DNA from: Paenibacillus_E sp040812395
Lineage (GTDB): Bacteria; Bacillota; Bacilli; Paenibacillales; NBRC-103111
Reading direction: 5' to 3'
Assembly: GCF_040812395.1 (NCBI RefSeq)
Contig: NZ_JBFNXH010000001.1
Coordinates: 310,001 to 374,000, forward strand
DNA length: 64,000 bases
The notes under the pieces are model-generated. The model was not told where the DNA came from. It did not search any database and saw nothing but the letters and a program-made list of their open reading frames with translations. Position numbers and translations under genes: made by a program. Positions 24,456 through 31,755 of this stretch are shown piece after piece (position 1 is the first letter of the stretch; each line of letters opens with the position of its first letter).

Positions 24456-25625
24456 ATGAATCCCCCTCGCAGAGGAACGCCGGATTTTCTGCTGCTCTTT
24501 TTAACCCTCGTACTTGTCTGCTTTGGACTGGCTATGGTGTTCAGCGCAAGCTCTATGACCAGCGCCTACAAATGGGCTGACCCTTGGTATTTTACGAAAA
24601 AGCAGCTGATTGCCGTAGGCTTAGGCTCGATTGGCATGTTGCTCTGTATGAATATCCACTATACTAAACTTAAAAAGCTGGTCATTCCCGCTTTTTTTGT
24701 CATTGTCGTAATGCTCGTGCTCGTTATTTTTACAGAAAAGGCAAATGGAGCAGCCAGTTGGTTCAGCTTCGGCAAATTCGGCATCCAGCCAACAGAGTTC
24801 GCCAAATTGATTGTCATTCTTTATTTGGCCTCTCTCATCAGCAATAAAGAAGAGAAATTCCGGGATTTCAAGAACGGGCTGCTTCCAGCTCTGCTCATTG
24901 TCGGATTTGTCAGCTTTCTGATTATGCTCCAGCCAGATCTTGGTTCTTGCTTTATTCTGCTCGCTTGCTCGGCAATCGTCATCATTGTGGGCGGGTCCAA
25001 CTTAAAGCATATCTTCACACTAGGGACAGGTCTCGCTGCAATCGGGACCATGGTCGTTGCCATCTATGTATGGAAAGCAAGCACGGCAGTGGGCGATAGT
25101 GCGAATAGGCCCGGCTACCGGATGAATCGGCTAACCTCATTCATGGATCCTTTTTCCGACCATTCAGATACAGGCTATCAGGTCGTTCAATCCTTATATG
25201 CGTTCGGCCATGGCGGGCTTAGCGGCGCTGGCTTCGGCCAAGGGATTCAGAAGCTGCACTATTTGCCAGAAGCGCATAACGATTTTATTTTCGCCATTAT
25301 CGGAGAAGAGTTTGGCTTCATCGGAAGCGCTCTATTCATTCTGATCTTCCTCCTCTTCATCTGGCGCGGTATTCTCGTCGCTGTTCGCAGTCCGGATATG
25401 TTCGGCATGGTAGCGGGCGTGGGAATCATGGGCATGTTTGCTTTCCAAGCGCTCATTAACATCGGAGGAGTAACGAGCTCCATTCCATTGACGGGAGTAA
25501 CGCTCCCTTTCATTTCCTCAGGGGGATCGTCAATGATGGTCTGTCTGATCTCCATGGGGGTCTTGCTAAGCATCTCCCGTGAGCAAACAGGAAAATCAGA
25601 AGCCTCAACGAAAAAAAGACCCTAG
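24456..25625 (+). CDS. FtsW/RodA/SpoVE family peptidoglycan polymerase
   Basis: 389-residue SEDS glycosyltransferase with about ten membrane helices. Signature parts: MVFSASS at the end of helix 1, QPTEFAKL (about 113), QPDLGSC (about 153), LPEAHNDFIFAIIGEE (about 270) and the C-terminal ITSSIPLTGVTLPFISSGGSS-type region from about 346. SEDS enzymes polymerise glycan strands from lipid II with a partner class B PBP. The sequence fits FtsW/SpoVE better than RodA, but the division versus spore role cannot be settled. A shared bidirectional terminator lies at its stop. Confidence 0.9.
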   Translation: MNPPRRGTPDFLLLFLTLVLVCFGLAMVFSASSMTSAYKWADPWYFTKKQLIAVGLGSIGMLLCMNIHYTKLKKLVIPAFFVIVVMLVLVIFTEKANGAASWFSFGKFGIQPTEFAKLIVILYLASLISNKEEKFRDFKNGLLPALLIVGFVSFLIMLQPDLGSCFILLACSAIVIIVGGSNLKHIFTLGTGLAAIGTMVVAIYVWKASTAVGDSANRPGYRMNRLTSFMDPFSDHSDTGYQVVQSLYAFGHGGLSGAGFGQGIQKLHYLPEAHNDFIFAIIGEEFGFIGSALFILIFLLFIWRGILVAVRSPDMFGMVAGVGIMGMFAFQALINIGGVTSSIPLTGVTLPFISSGGSSMMVCLISMGVLLSISREQTGKSEASTKKRP

Positions 25626-25655
25626 TCGATTTCAATTCGATAGGGTCTTTCTCTT
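25611..25655. terminator. Bidirectional terminator between ftsW-type gene and asp23-type gene
   Basis: The stem AAAGACCCTA/TAGGGTCTTT with an internal TCGA/TCGA part has T's downstream on plus and A's upstream that serve the minus strand. The two genes converge here. Confidence 0.85.
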
Positions 25656-26031
25656 ATTTTACGCGGTGCGGGTCATCCACATCTTCTTCTTTAAAAGCAA
25701 CGCCTTCTACTTTCACATTCACTTCAACAACGGTTAATCCCGTCATATTCTCCACCGTTTCCCGAACGTTCTCCTGAAGATCCCGGCATACATCCTGAAT
25801 ACGGGAACCGTAATTGACAATAACTCGAAGATCGATGGCTGCTTCTACTTGACCAACCTCTACAGAGACGCCTCTTTGTACGTTTTTGCCGCTTAGCCGT
25901 TTAGCCAGGCCCTCCGAAATGCCTCCCGACATACCTGCAATTCCTGGTGTTTCCAGGGCTGCAAGTCCTGCGATAGTCGATACTACGTCATCAGAAATAC
26001 GAATTAAACCGGTTTGATTGTCTTCGGACAT
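25654..26031 (-). CDS. Asp23/Gls24 family envelope stress protein
   Basis: 125-residue Asp23/Gls24 family protein (YqhY-like in B. subtilis). The family core is visible as GLIRISDDVVSTIAGLAALETPG, AAIDLRVIVNYG and VNVKVEGVAF, an amphipathic alpha/beta fold. Paralogues are linked to envelope stress and fatty acid synthesis regulation; this is inferred. The ATG at 26031 has GGGAG 8 bases upstream; the GTG three codons earlier touches that site and is rejected. It is transcribed toward the convergent FtsW-type gene. Confidence 0.88.
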   Translation of the reverse strand: MSEDNQTGLIRISDDVVSTIAGLAALETPGIAGMSGGISEGLAKRLSGKNVQRGVSVEVGQVEAAIDLRVIVNYGSRIQDVCRDLQENVRETVENMTGLTVVEVNVKVEGVAFKEEDVDDPHRVK

Positions 26032-26116
26032 ACGGATCACTCCCTAAACATGTTATAGATCCATTGTAATAAGTTCATATGATGAAAGCAAGAACTGCAG
26101 TTTCATAGAAAACGAA

Positions 26117-26145
26117 TTTACATTACGCGACAAAATCTGTATATT
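26117..26145 (+). promoter_or_regulatory. Candidate sigma-A promoter for the cation exchanger
   Basis: TTTACA at 26117-26122 and TATATT at 26140-26145, 17 bases apart, lie about 50 bases upstream of the TTG start. Confidence 0.55.
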
Positions 26146-26197
26146 TAAAGAAGTAAAAAAATGCCACTTTACATTTTACACAGTCGGAGGGTTAGAT

Positions 26198-27244
26198 TTG
26201 AAAGGGAAATTGTTTTATGTAGGTTTAATTGTAACATTCGCGCTCAGTGCAGTCGCTCATTATGCGAACTGGAACCATACCCTCCAATTCGTTATTTCCG
26301 CCATAGCGGTCATTTTCGTGGCTGGTTTTCTCGGTAAAGCAACAGAAAGCGTAGCTCACTATGCCGGGGAACGGGTAGGCGGATTCCTCAATGCGACGTT
26401 CGGGAATGCAGCTGAATTGATTATTGCCATATTCCTGGTCAAAGACGGGATGTTTGATGTTGTAAAAGCCAGCTTGACTGGATCGATTATCGGAAATTTA
26501 TTGCTCGTCCTCGGTCTAAGCGTGTTCGCAGGCGGCTTGAAATTCAAAGAACAATTCTTCAATGTCAAGCTCGCCTCCCACAATTCATCCTTAATGCTTC
26601 TTGGGGTCATCGCTTTGTTCATCCCAGCCGTATTTGCCGGCAGTCTTACGACCAAAGAAACATCGTCGATGAGCATGATCGTTGCGGTTCTACTTGTAGT
26701 CGCTTACCTGCTGTGGCTCCTGTTCTCCATGGTCACTCACAAGAATGTACTTTCTGATGAAGCTGTAGAGCATGGTGAAGCGGCATGGTCCAAGTCGACC
26801 TCCATCATCTTCCTTATTGTTGCCACCGTCATGGTTGCCTTTACAAGTGAGTGGCTGGTCGGAACATTAGAGGAAGTAACGCACCAATTCGGACTGTCCG
26901 AGCTCTTCGTCGGAGCCTTCCTAATCGCCATTATCGGCAATGCGGCTGAACATAGTGCTGCTGTCATGATGGCCATGAAAAATAAAATGGGAGCAGCCGT
27001 CGAGATCGCAATCGGAAGCTCGTTGCAAATTGCTTTGTTTGTTGCTCCTGTCCTTGTGCTTGTCAGCTTTTTCATGGGCGGCACACCGATGAACATCGTA
27101 TTCTCTACTTACGAACTTGCAGCTATCGCAGTTGCCGTGTTCATCACCAAATCGATTTCGCAGGATGGTTCCACGAACTGGTATGAAGGACTCCTGCTGC
27201 TCGTTGTATACATCATCCTGGGAGTTGTATTCTTCCTCGTATAG
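26198..27244 (+). CDS. Calcium/proton exchanger (CaCA superfamily, Cax type)
   Basis: 348-residue membrane protein with about eleven helices. The two inverted CaCA repeats each carry the acidic ion-binding motif: GNAAELIIAIFLV at about residue 69 and GNAAEHSAAVMM at about 247. It exports Ca2+ in exchange for H+, like B. subtilis YfkE. It starts with TTG, with GGAGG 7 bases upstream; there is no ATG in range. It has a candidate promoter and its own terminator, so it is a single-gene unit. Together with the P-type ATPase at 5-8 kb the window holds two independent calcium exporters. Confidence 0.92.
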   Translation: MKGKLFYVGLIVTFALSAVAHYANWNHTLQFVISAIAVIFVAGFLGKATESVAHYAGERVGGFLNATFGNAAELIIAIFLVKDGMFDVVKASLTGSIIGNLLLVLGLSVFAGGLKFKEQFFNVKLASHNSSLMLLGVIALFIPAVFAGSLTTKETSSMSMIVAVLLVVAYLLWLLFSMVTHKNVLSDEAVEHGEAAWSKSTSIIFLIVATVMVAFTSEWLVGTLEEVTHQFGLSELFVGAFLIAIIGNAAEHSAAVMMAMKNKMGAAVEIAIGSSLQIALFVAPVLVLVSFFMGGTPMNIVFSTYELAAIAVAVFITKSISQDGSTNWYEGLLLLVVYIILGVVFFLV

Positions 27245-27254
27245 CCTCTATCCC

Positions 27255-27284
27255 AACCAAATGCTTCCGGCATTTGGTTTTTTT
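27255..27284 (+). terminator. Intrinsic terminator of the cation exchanger gene
   Basis: A 10-bp perfect stem AACCAAATGC/GCATTTGGTT is followed by a T-run. It reaches the stop codon of the convergent cotH gene. Confidence 0.92.
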
Positions 27285-28335
27285 ACAGTTTCTTTAGATC
27301 ACGTAAAATAATTTTCCGTCTCTCTCTGATATAATTAAGGATCAATTGCGGTTCGTCAGTAAATTCCGAGTACGGCCATTTTCGTTCAAAGTCATAGGCC
27401 ATATACGGAGCTACACTTTCATGTAGCTCGTTAATGACGGGCGCCAAGTTTTTCCTTGTAAAGGAAGTGCTTAAAATCGAAACAAGTATTTGTTTATACC
27501 GCTGCCTAATACTCGGAAATTCCAACAGCTTTCGGGTTAAACGATTATAGCCGGTGATTCTCACCAAATCACTGCCGCATACCTTCCCATAGCAGTTCCG
27601 TCCCCAAGTCCCCTCGTAATCCCATGGAATAATACGATACAACTTGCTCGGCTTATGAAGATAGATCGCATAGTTCTGATCAAAACCATCAAAATTCCCC
27701 GTACATACGGCACCCGCCAACCACTTCAAATAATTGTCCACATCCAGATGAGCGTTCAAATAATGAAAAAGTGATTTGTTTGACCGCGCATTAATTTGGG
27801 AAATAAACCCTTGAAGTTCAGTTTTATGCTGGCTTTTTCCAATGATTAGTTTATAGCCCTCTAACAAAGTTTTCTTTTTCCTCTTGGTGTTCGGGTTAAT
27901 CAGCCAAAAATCAGCACTGTCGTTGACTGCGTAGAAAAGTGAGTGCGCATGAATCTGCCTGCGTTTAAAAAAATTCCAATCTACGGCTTCTATTTCCAGG
28001 TATACGCCTTTATTTTCGCCATTTAGTTTTAATTGACAGTGCTGCGTATGCGGACTTGGCACGCCGATACTTCGAAAGAATCGAAAAGATAGCGCATTTC
28101 GAATCATAGAGGGGTCATCATACTCAGCATTTAAATGATAGGTTCTTCCCCCTCTTATCATTTCGTATGATTTTTTGTGATATTCGCGCGTATGTCCACC
28201 TCGATAACGAACTTTAATGGACTCGCTTATGCCATTGCTTATTAGAAAAGCGTTCACGAATTGATCGCTCCACACATCTTTGTTCAACAAAGCCAGCTGT
28301 TGATCGTGAATGACTAAATGCCTGGTCGGTAACAT
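27283..28335 (-). CDS. cotH: Spore coat kinase CotH-like
   Basis: 350-residue CotH-family protein. CotH is an atypical secreted-kinase-like fold that in B. subtilis phosphorylates serines of CotB and CotG and drives outer coat assembly. Seen here: GENKGVYLEIEAVD at 106-119, TGNFDGFDQNYAIY with Asp216, and IPWDYEGTWG with Asp239. The 23-residue spacing equals that of the B. subtilis active-site aspartates Asp228 and Asp251, as I recall them. The usual second Asp of PWDxD is Glu here. It follows a CotG-like gene on the same strand, and a terminator hairpin sits between them. AAGGCGG precedes the ATG by 6 bases. Confidence 0.92.
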   Translation of the reverse strand: MLPTRHLVIHDQQLALLNKDVWSDQFVNAFLISNGISESIKVRYRGGHTREYHKKSYEMIRGGRTYHLNAEYDDPSMIRNALSFRFFRSIGVPSPHTQHCQLKLNGENKGVYLEIEAVDWNFFKRRQIHAHSLFYAVNDSADFWLINPNTKRKKKTLLEGYKLIIGKSQHKTELQGFISQINARSNKSLFHYLNAHLDVDNYLKWLAGAVCTGNFDGFDQNYAIYLHKPSKLYRIIPWDYEGTWGRNCYGKVCGSDLVRITGYNRLTRKLLEFPSIRQRYKQILVSILSTSFTRKNLAPVINELHESVAPYMAYDFERKWPYSEFTDEPQLILNYIRERRKIILRDLKKL

Positions 28336-28360
28336 GTGACACCGCCTTTTCTACATAATG

Positions 28361-28389
28361 AAAAGCCTATCCGTTATGGATAGGCTTTT
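28361..28389. terminator. Bidirectional terminator between cotG-like and cotH
   Basis: A 12-bp perfect stem AAAAGCCTATCC/GGATAGGCTTTT with a 5-base loop ends in T's on both strands. On the minus strand it follows the cotG-like gene and lies just before cotH, so cotH expression needs readthrough or a promoter downstream of the hairpin. Confidence 0.88.
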
Positions 28390-28459
28390 TATGCTAATTT
28401 ACTCTATTCATCCGGACTAGCCGCAGTCACGGCACTTGTACCATTTTTAATCAATTTGC

Positions 28460-28843
28460 TTACGTTCTGTCGCCTTGTGCTCTGCTGCCTCCTGATTTGC
28501 CGCCTTTCGCTCTGTCACCCTGTGCTCTGCTGCCTCCCGATTTGCCGCCTTGCGATTTGTCGCCTCCCGATTTACCGCCTTGCGATTTGTTGCCTCCCGA
28601 TTTACCGCCTTGCGATTTGTTGCCTCCCGATTTGCCGCCTTGCGATTTGTTGCCTCCCGATTTGCCGCCTTGCGATTTGTTGCCTCCCGATTTGCCGCCT
28701 TGCGATTTGTCGCCTCCCGATTTGCCGCCTTGCGATTTGTCGCCTCCCGATTTGCCGCCTTGCGATTTGTTTGCCTTTGCATTTTTCTCATTGGTTTCAT
28801 TAACTTCTGATTTATTTTCTTTCTTTGATACGAAAGCCATCAT
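28460..28843 (-). CDS. CotG-like modular spore coat protein
   Basis: 127-residue, very basic, low-complexity protein. After a short Lys/Asn-rich start (residues 1-27) it is built from a 10-residue module KSQGGKSGG(D or N), eight near-identical copies, then degenerate copies with Ala/Arg. Such Lys/Ser/Gly modular proteins next to cotH are typical of CotG-like coat proteins, the substrates of CotH. Each module carries two serines in K-S contexts. Gene identity comes from the module, size and the cotH neighbour. AGGAGG is 9 bases before two consecutive ATGs (28843, 28840). Other frames are also open across the repeats, but only this one has a ribosome site. Confidence 0.82.
   Translation of the reverse strand: MMAFVSKKENKSEVNETNEKNAKANKSQGGKSGGDKSQGGKSGGDKSQGGKSGGNKSQGGKSGGNKSQGGKSGGNKSQGGKSGGNKSQGGKSGGDKSQGGKSGGSRAQGDRAKGGKSGGSRAQGDRT
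28531..28770. repeat. 30-bp tandem repeat, eight copies
   Basis: Eight head-to-tail units of exactly 30 bases, 28531-28560 and so on to 28741-28770, differ by one or two bases; the main variable position makes Asp or Asn. Degenerate units continue at 28471-28530. The period is a multiple of three, so the frame is preserved. Confidence 0.97.
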
Positions 28844-29170
28844 TTAGAAAAACCTCCTAATTGTTTATTAGGATATTCTATGAGTCGAGCCTTTCGTTGG
28901 ATATAGACATTGGTTGGTAGAGCGTAAAATATTATATCTATCTATTCTTGCATGCAAAGAATTTAAGTGTGGAAGTTCAATAAAATAGATTGCTATCTAG
29001 TACCATCACTTTACCTGATACATATACTTATATTACAAACGAACATCAATGATATTTTGCTAGGAGGTGACAGACTATGTAGCTGCTTCATTAGTTATAT
29101 AGAAAAGCTACCGTCAATACGATTCGAGAAGTCTATTAAAAACCACATTCCTGGAAGGGGAAATGACAAA
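28844..29170. other. Divergent control region between cotG-like and cotB-like genes
   Basis: 327 bases of AT-rich DNA with no supported gene. It should hold the promoters of both divergent coat genes. A CATATACT element at about 29024 resembles a sigma-E type -10 box, but I could not pair it with a convincing -35. A strong ribosome site followed by ATG then TAG sits at 29062-29082. An in-frame extension of the cotB-like frame exists here but has no ribosome site. Confidence 0.5.
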
Positions 29171-29863
29171 ATGAGTATCAACTATTTAAGTCAATTATAT
29201 GGTAAAGAAGTAAAAATCAATCGAGGTGGCCCTGATGCTACCACAGGCTTGCTGGTTAACATTTCACAGGATTTCTTGGTCCTTCAAACGCAAGATGGCG
29301 TTGCTTATATTCAACTCCAGCATATCAAAAGCATAAGTGACACAAAAAACAGTGCTAGCAGCACTAACAGCACCTACCAAACTACTGCTAGTCATGTATC
29401 CGCATATAACTTCAATTCACTATTGCATCAGTTGAGACACAACTTTGTTCAAATCAACCGCGGCGGCCCCGAAAAATACGAAGGCTTTATCGCAGATATT
29501 TCATCCGACTATTTACTGCTTGTAGTCAAAGATGAAGTCATTCAAGTTCCTGTCTTCCACATCAAAAGTATCAATGTCATCAACAAACAAGACAAAAACA
29601 ATAATAACAATAACAATAACAACAACAGCAATAATAACAGTAATAACAATAACAGCAACAACAACAATAAAAATAACAGCAACAAATCCTCATCAAATAG
29701 CAACTCTTCCAACAAGAGCTCTTCGAATAAAAATAGCTCCAACAAAAGCTCATCTAACGGCTCTTCGAATAAAAGTTCCAGCAATAAGAGCTCTTCGGCC
29801 AAAACATCAGCCGCTAGAAAATCAGCCATAAAAGCGTTGTGGAAAAAAGCTCGCAAAATCTAA
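29171..29863 (+). CDS. cotB: CotB-like spore coat protein with Asn/Ser/Lys-rich tail
   Basis: 230-residue homologue of the outer coat protein CotB. Two copies of the CotB module are present: residues 1-60 (VKINRGGPDATTG, YIQLQHIKSIS) and 80-138 (VQINRGGPEKYEG, VFHIKSINV). From about residue 141 the chain is a long tail, first Asn-rich then a run of Ser-Ser-Asn-Lys units, ending in a basic helix. B. subtilis CotB has three modules and a Ser-rich tail phosphorylated by CotH; this form is shorter. AAGGGG is 10 bases before the ATG. The gene lies divergent from the CotG-like gene and cotH, which supports a kinase and two substrates in one locus. Confidence 0.9.
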   Translation: MSINYLSQLYGKEVKINRGGPDATTGLLVNISQDFLVLQTQDGVAYIQLQHIKSISDTKNSASSTNSTYQTTASHVSAYNFNSLLHQLRHNFVQINRGGPEKYEGFIADISSDYLLLVVKDEVIQVPVFHIKSINVINKQDKNNNNNNNNNNSNNNSNNNNSNNNNKNNSNKSSSNSNSSNKSSSNKNSSNKSSSNGSSNKSSSNKSSSAKTSAARKSAIKALWKKARKI

Positions 29864-30254
29864 TCTTTACTAGAGAAGCATGCCCAACTGAGGGGAGCAT
29901 ACACATACTATCCCTGTTAACATGACGTCCCCCTTTCTTTTACACTTCAGCCCCACTTACCCCGAAATAAAAAGGCACTGAATCCCCTGCACAACCTATT
30001 CCCCGTATTAGATGAACACAACAAATGTCTGGCTATTGCACAGACTTAAAGGTATGAAGCAATCCCTCCGGCAATCGGTGCTACCATTCTGATTTCCGCG
30101 GGGATTGTTCCTCTTCTTGGCATCTAATAGGTGAAATTCAAATTGTCGCGAACATACATTCAATTAAGTCTCTTTTCTTCTTGTTTCATTGGCTTCTCAC
30201 TCTAAACTCACTTTACTTCTGGAATATGCTCTTTCGTTGAAAGGAGGTATAAGT
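29864..30254. other. Intergenic region upstream of the third coat-type gene
   Basis: 391 bases without a supported gene. A CATACATT element at 30153-30160 matches the sigma-E -10 consensus CATACAnT, but I could not find a convincing -35, so a mother-cell promoter is only suggested. The strong AAAGGAGG site of the next gene lies at the right end. I see no other structure. Confidence 0.45.
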
Positions 30255-30965
30255 ATGGATAATTTAAGTATTTTTATTGGAAAGCACGTTGAGTTAGCTA
30301 TTTCGGGGATAAATACACCCTTAAAAGGGGTTTTAATTGACGTGGGCAGTGATCTTCTAGTCATCCATAATGAGATGCATTTCTACTATATTCCGTCCAT
30401 CCATTTACAATATTTGAGACTAGATACGTCATCGACACTTTCTGCGATCACATCGACCGAATCTCCCTTGGAGATGCAGTCCGCCTCTATCTCCTATCGG
30501 AAAATGCTAATGAACGCCAAAGGCATGTTTATTGAAATTTATATTACCGGCAATCAAACCATTCATGGCTATTTAACCCACATTATGAATGATTATTTTG
30601 CTTTTCATTCGCCTGTCTTTCACACCATCTTCATTTCGATGCAGCATGTCAAATATGTAATTCCCTATCCGCCTGATACAACACCCTATTCATTGAAACC
30701 AGAATATTTCTTGGTTCAACCCTCCCATGTTACGCTCTCGCGCACATTCGAACAACAGTTGAAAAAGCTCGAAGGTATGTTTGTTGTTATGGATCTAGGC
30801 GAGAATCCGAGTAAAATTGGGCTTTTACAGTCATTCAACTATCCGGTTCTAGAGCTTGATACCGCTTATGGAAGAGCCATTTTGCATTCAGAACATGTAA
30901 AAACCATTCATCTGCCATCCTCTCGCAAAGAAGATGCTCATCTAGGACGCACAGACAAAAAATGA
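30255..30965 (+). CDS. CotB-module protein with three repeats, no serine tail (likely spore coat)
   Basis: 236-residue protein. Three copies of a small beta-rich module of about 55 residues can be read: 1-58 (FIGKHVELAISGINTPLKGV, FYYIPSIHLQYLRL), 85-142 (KGMFIEIYITGNQTIHGYL, IFISMQHVKYV) and 172-225 (EGMFVVMDLGENPSKIGLL, ILHSEHVKTIHL). The closing xxHVKxI pattern is the same as in CotB, so this is probably another member of the CotB N-terminal / DUF2642-like fold. It lacks the phospho-acceptor tail. Inferred to be a coat protein from the locus. GGAGG is 7 bases upstream of the ATG. Confidence 0.75.
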   Translation: MDNLSIFIGKHVELAISGINTPLKGVLIDVGSDLLVIHNEMHFYYIPSIHLQYLRLDTSSTLSAITSTESPLEMQSASISYRKMLMNAKGMFIEIYITGNQTIHGYLTHIMNDYFAFHSPVFHTIFISMQHVKYVIPYPPDTTPYSLKPEYFLVQPSHVTLSRTFEQQLKKLEGMFVVMDLGENPSKIGLLQSFNYPVLELDTAYGRAILHSEHVKTIHLPSSRKEDAHLGRTDKK

Positions 30966-30990
30966 CGCCCCTGTGGGCGTCATTTTTATT
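30957..30990. terminator. Bidirectional terminator between coat-type gene and ylaN
   Basis: A 12-bp perfect stem AAAATGACGCCC/GGGCGTCATTTT with a 4-base loop and T's on both sides lies between convergent stops. Confidence 0.92.
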
Positions 30991-31273
30991 TTTTGGCATT
31001 AAGCGCTTCATACAGCTGCGCAAGATTACGTTCCAGCTTGTTGAGAATTTGTTTGCCCGCTAGTTCAGCAATCAGTCCAGCACGAATAGCAAAATCAATT
31101 TCTCTGGAAAGTCCGTACATTTGCGTATCTAAAACTTCCTCATACAGCGGGCATTGACGAGTTGTCAAATTCTCCATTTGTACTTCGATCAGCTTTTCGA
31201 TTTTATCTGCATCTTCTTGAAGAAGATTGAGCGCTTTTTGATTCAAATTAAGCAATAGATCAGATGAAGACAT
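30986..31273 (-). CDS. ylaN: YlaN family protein (DUF1507)
   Basis: 95-residue DUF1507 protein. The family core IEVQMENLTTRQCPLYEEVL with DTQMYGLSREIDFAIR is nearly invariant. In B. subtilis and S. aureus YlaN is important for growth in low iron and has been reported to interact with Fur; that role is from the family. The ATG at 31273 follows a GGGGGGAAAG stretch; the longer frame (25 codons upstream) has no ribosome site. A helical, cytoplasmic protein with a single Cys in QCPLYEE. It ends at a terminator shared with the convergent coat-type gene. Confidence 0.92.
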   Translation of the reverse strand: MSSSDLLLNLNQKALNLLQEDADKIEKLIEVQMENLTTRQCPLYEEVLDTQMYGLSREIDFAIRAGLIAELAGKQILNKLERNLAQLYEALNAKK

Positions 31274-31349
31274 TCCAACTTTCCCCCCATACGCTAAGTC
31301 ATCCGTCCTTATATGATCTATATTAAGCGAAAATGCTCCAATATACAAG

Positions 31350-31388
31350 AGAAGGTACCCTCAGAGATTCTGAGAATACCTTCTTTTC
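31350..31388 (-). terminator. Terminator after the HPr-like gene
   Basis: A long two-part stem (GAAGGTA/TACCTTC plus CTCAGA/TCTGAG) lies directly downstream of the HPr-like stop on the minus strand; the T-run is interrupted on minus and better on plus. Confidence 0.7.
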
Positions 31389-31395
31389 GTGTGAC

Positions 31396-31644
31396 TTAAT
31401 CTTCAACAACATTAACGCCTAGGCTGTGTTTAGTAAATACTTCAGCCATAGCTTTTTTCGCTTCTTCCGCATCAGGACCATGAACATGCAAATCATAGTT
31501 GCTGGAGCTGAGCAGAGTAGTGAATAACCCAAGAATACTTTTCACATCGATATACTTATTATCATACTGAAGTACGATAGACGATCTGAATTTGTTAGCA
31601 GTTTGGGAAATTTCAACGATTGCAGCATTATTAGCACTTGGCAT
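31396..31644 (-). CDS. HPr-fold protein lacking the phosphorylatable histidine
   Basis: 82-residue member of the PTS HPr fold. It aligns with HPr from about residue 11 on: the helix QTANKFRSSI, then the block DVKSILGLFT where Ser36 takes the place of HPr Ser46. The first beta strand is absent, and Asn5 stands where HPr has His15 and the RPA motif is lost (NNAAIV). So it cannot carry phosphate from enzyme I, but could be a target of HPr kinase, somewhat like Crh. The ATG at 31644 has GGAGG 8 bases upstream, and an upstream ATG within that site is excluded. Function unknown. Confidence 0.8.
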   Translation of the reverse strand: MPSANNAAIVEISQTANKFRSSIVLQYDNKYIDVKSILGLFTTLLSSSNYDLHVHGPDAEEAKKAMAEVFTKHSLGVNVVED

Positions 31645-31755
31645 GTTACATTCCTCCATTTATTCACATATATCGGTTGCCTTGCTTCCTATATGATAAC
31701 TTGGATAGGTAGGAAAGCGCAACTAAAAATTTCCTCTATTTTTTGTGAAGAAGTC

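Noticed and set aside
28531..28770. Direct repeats that might look like a CRISPR array
   Set aside because: No spacers: the units are contiguous and coding.
28447..28800. A second open frame across the repeats (Asn-Arg-Glu-Ala type repeats) on the minus strand and three on the plus strand
   Set aside because: The repeat period is divisible by three and no unit contains a stop in these frames, so they are open by chance. Only the frame with AGGAGG and a unique N terminus is kept.
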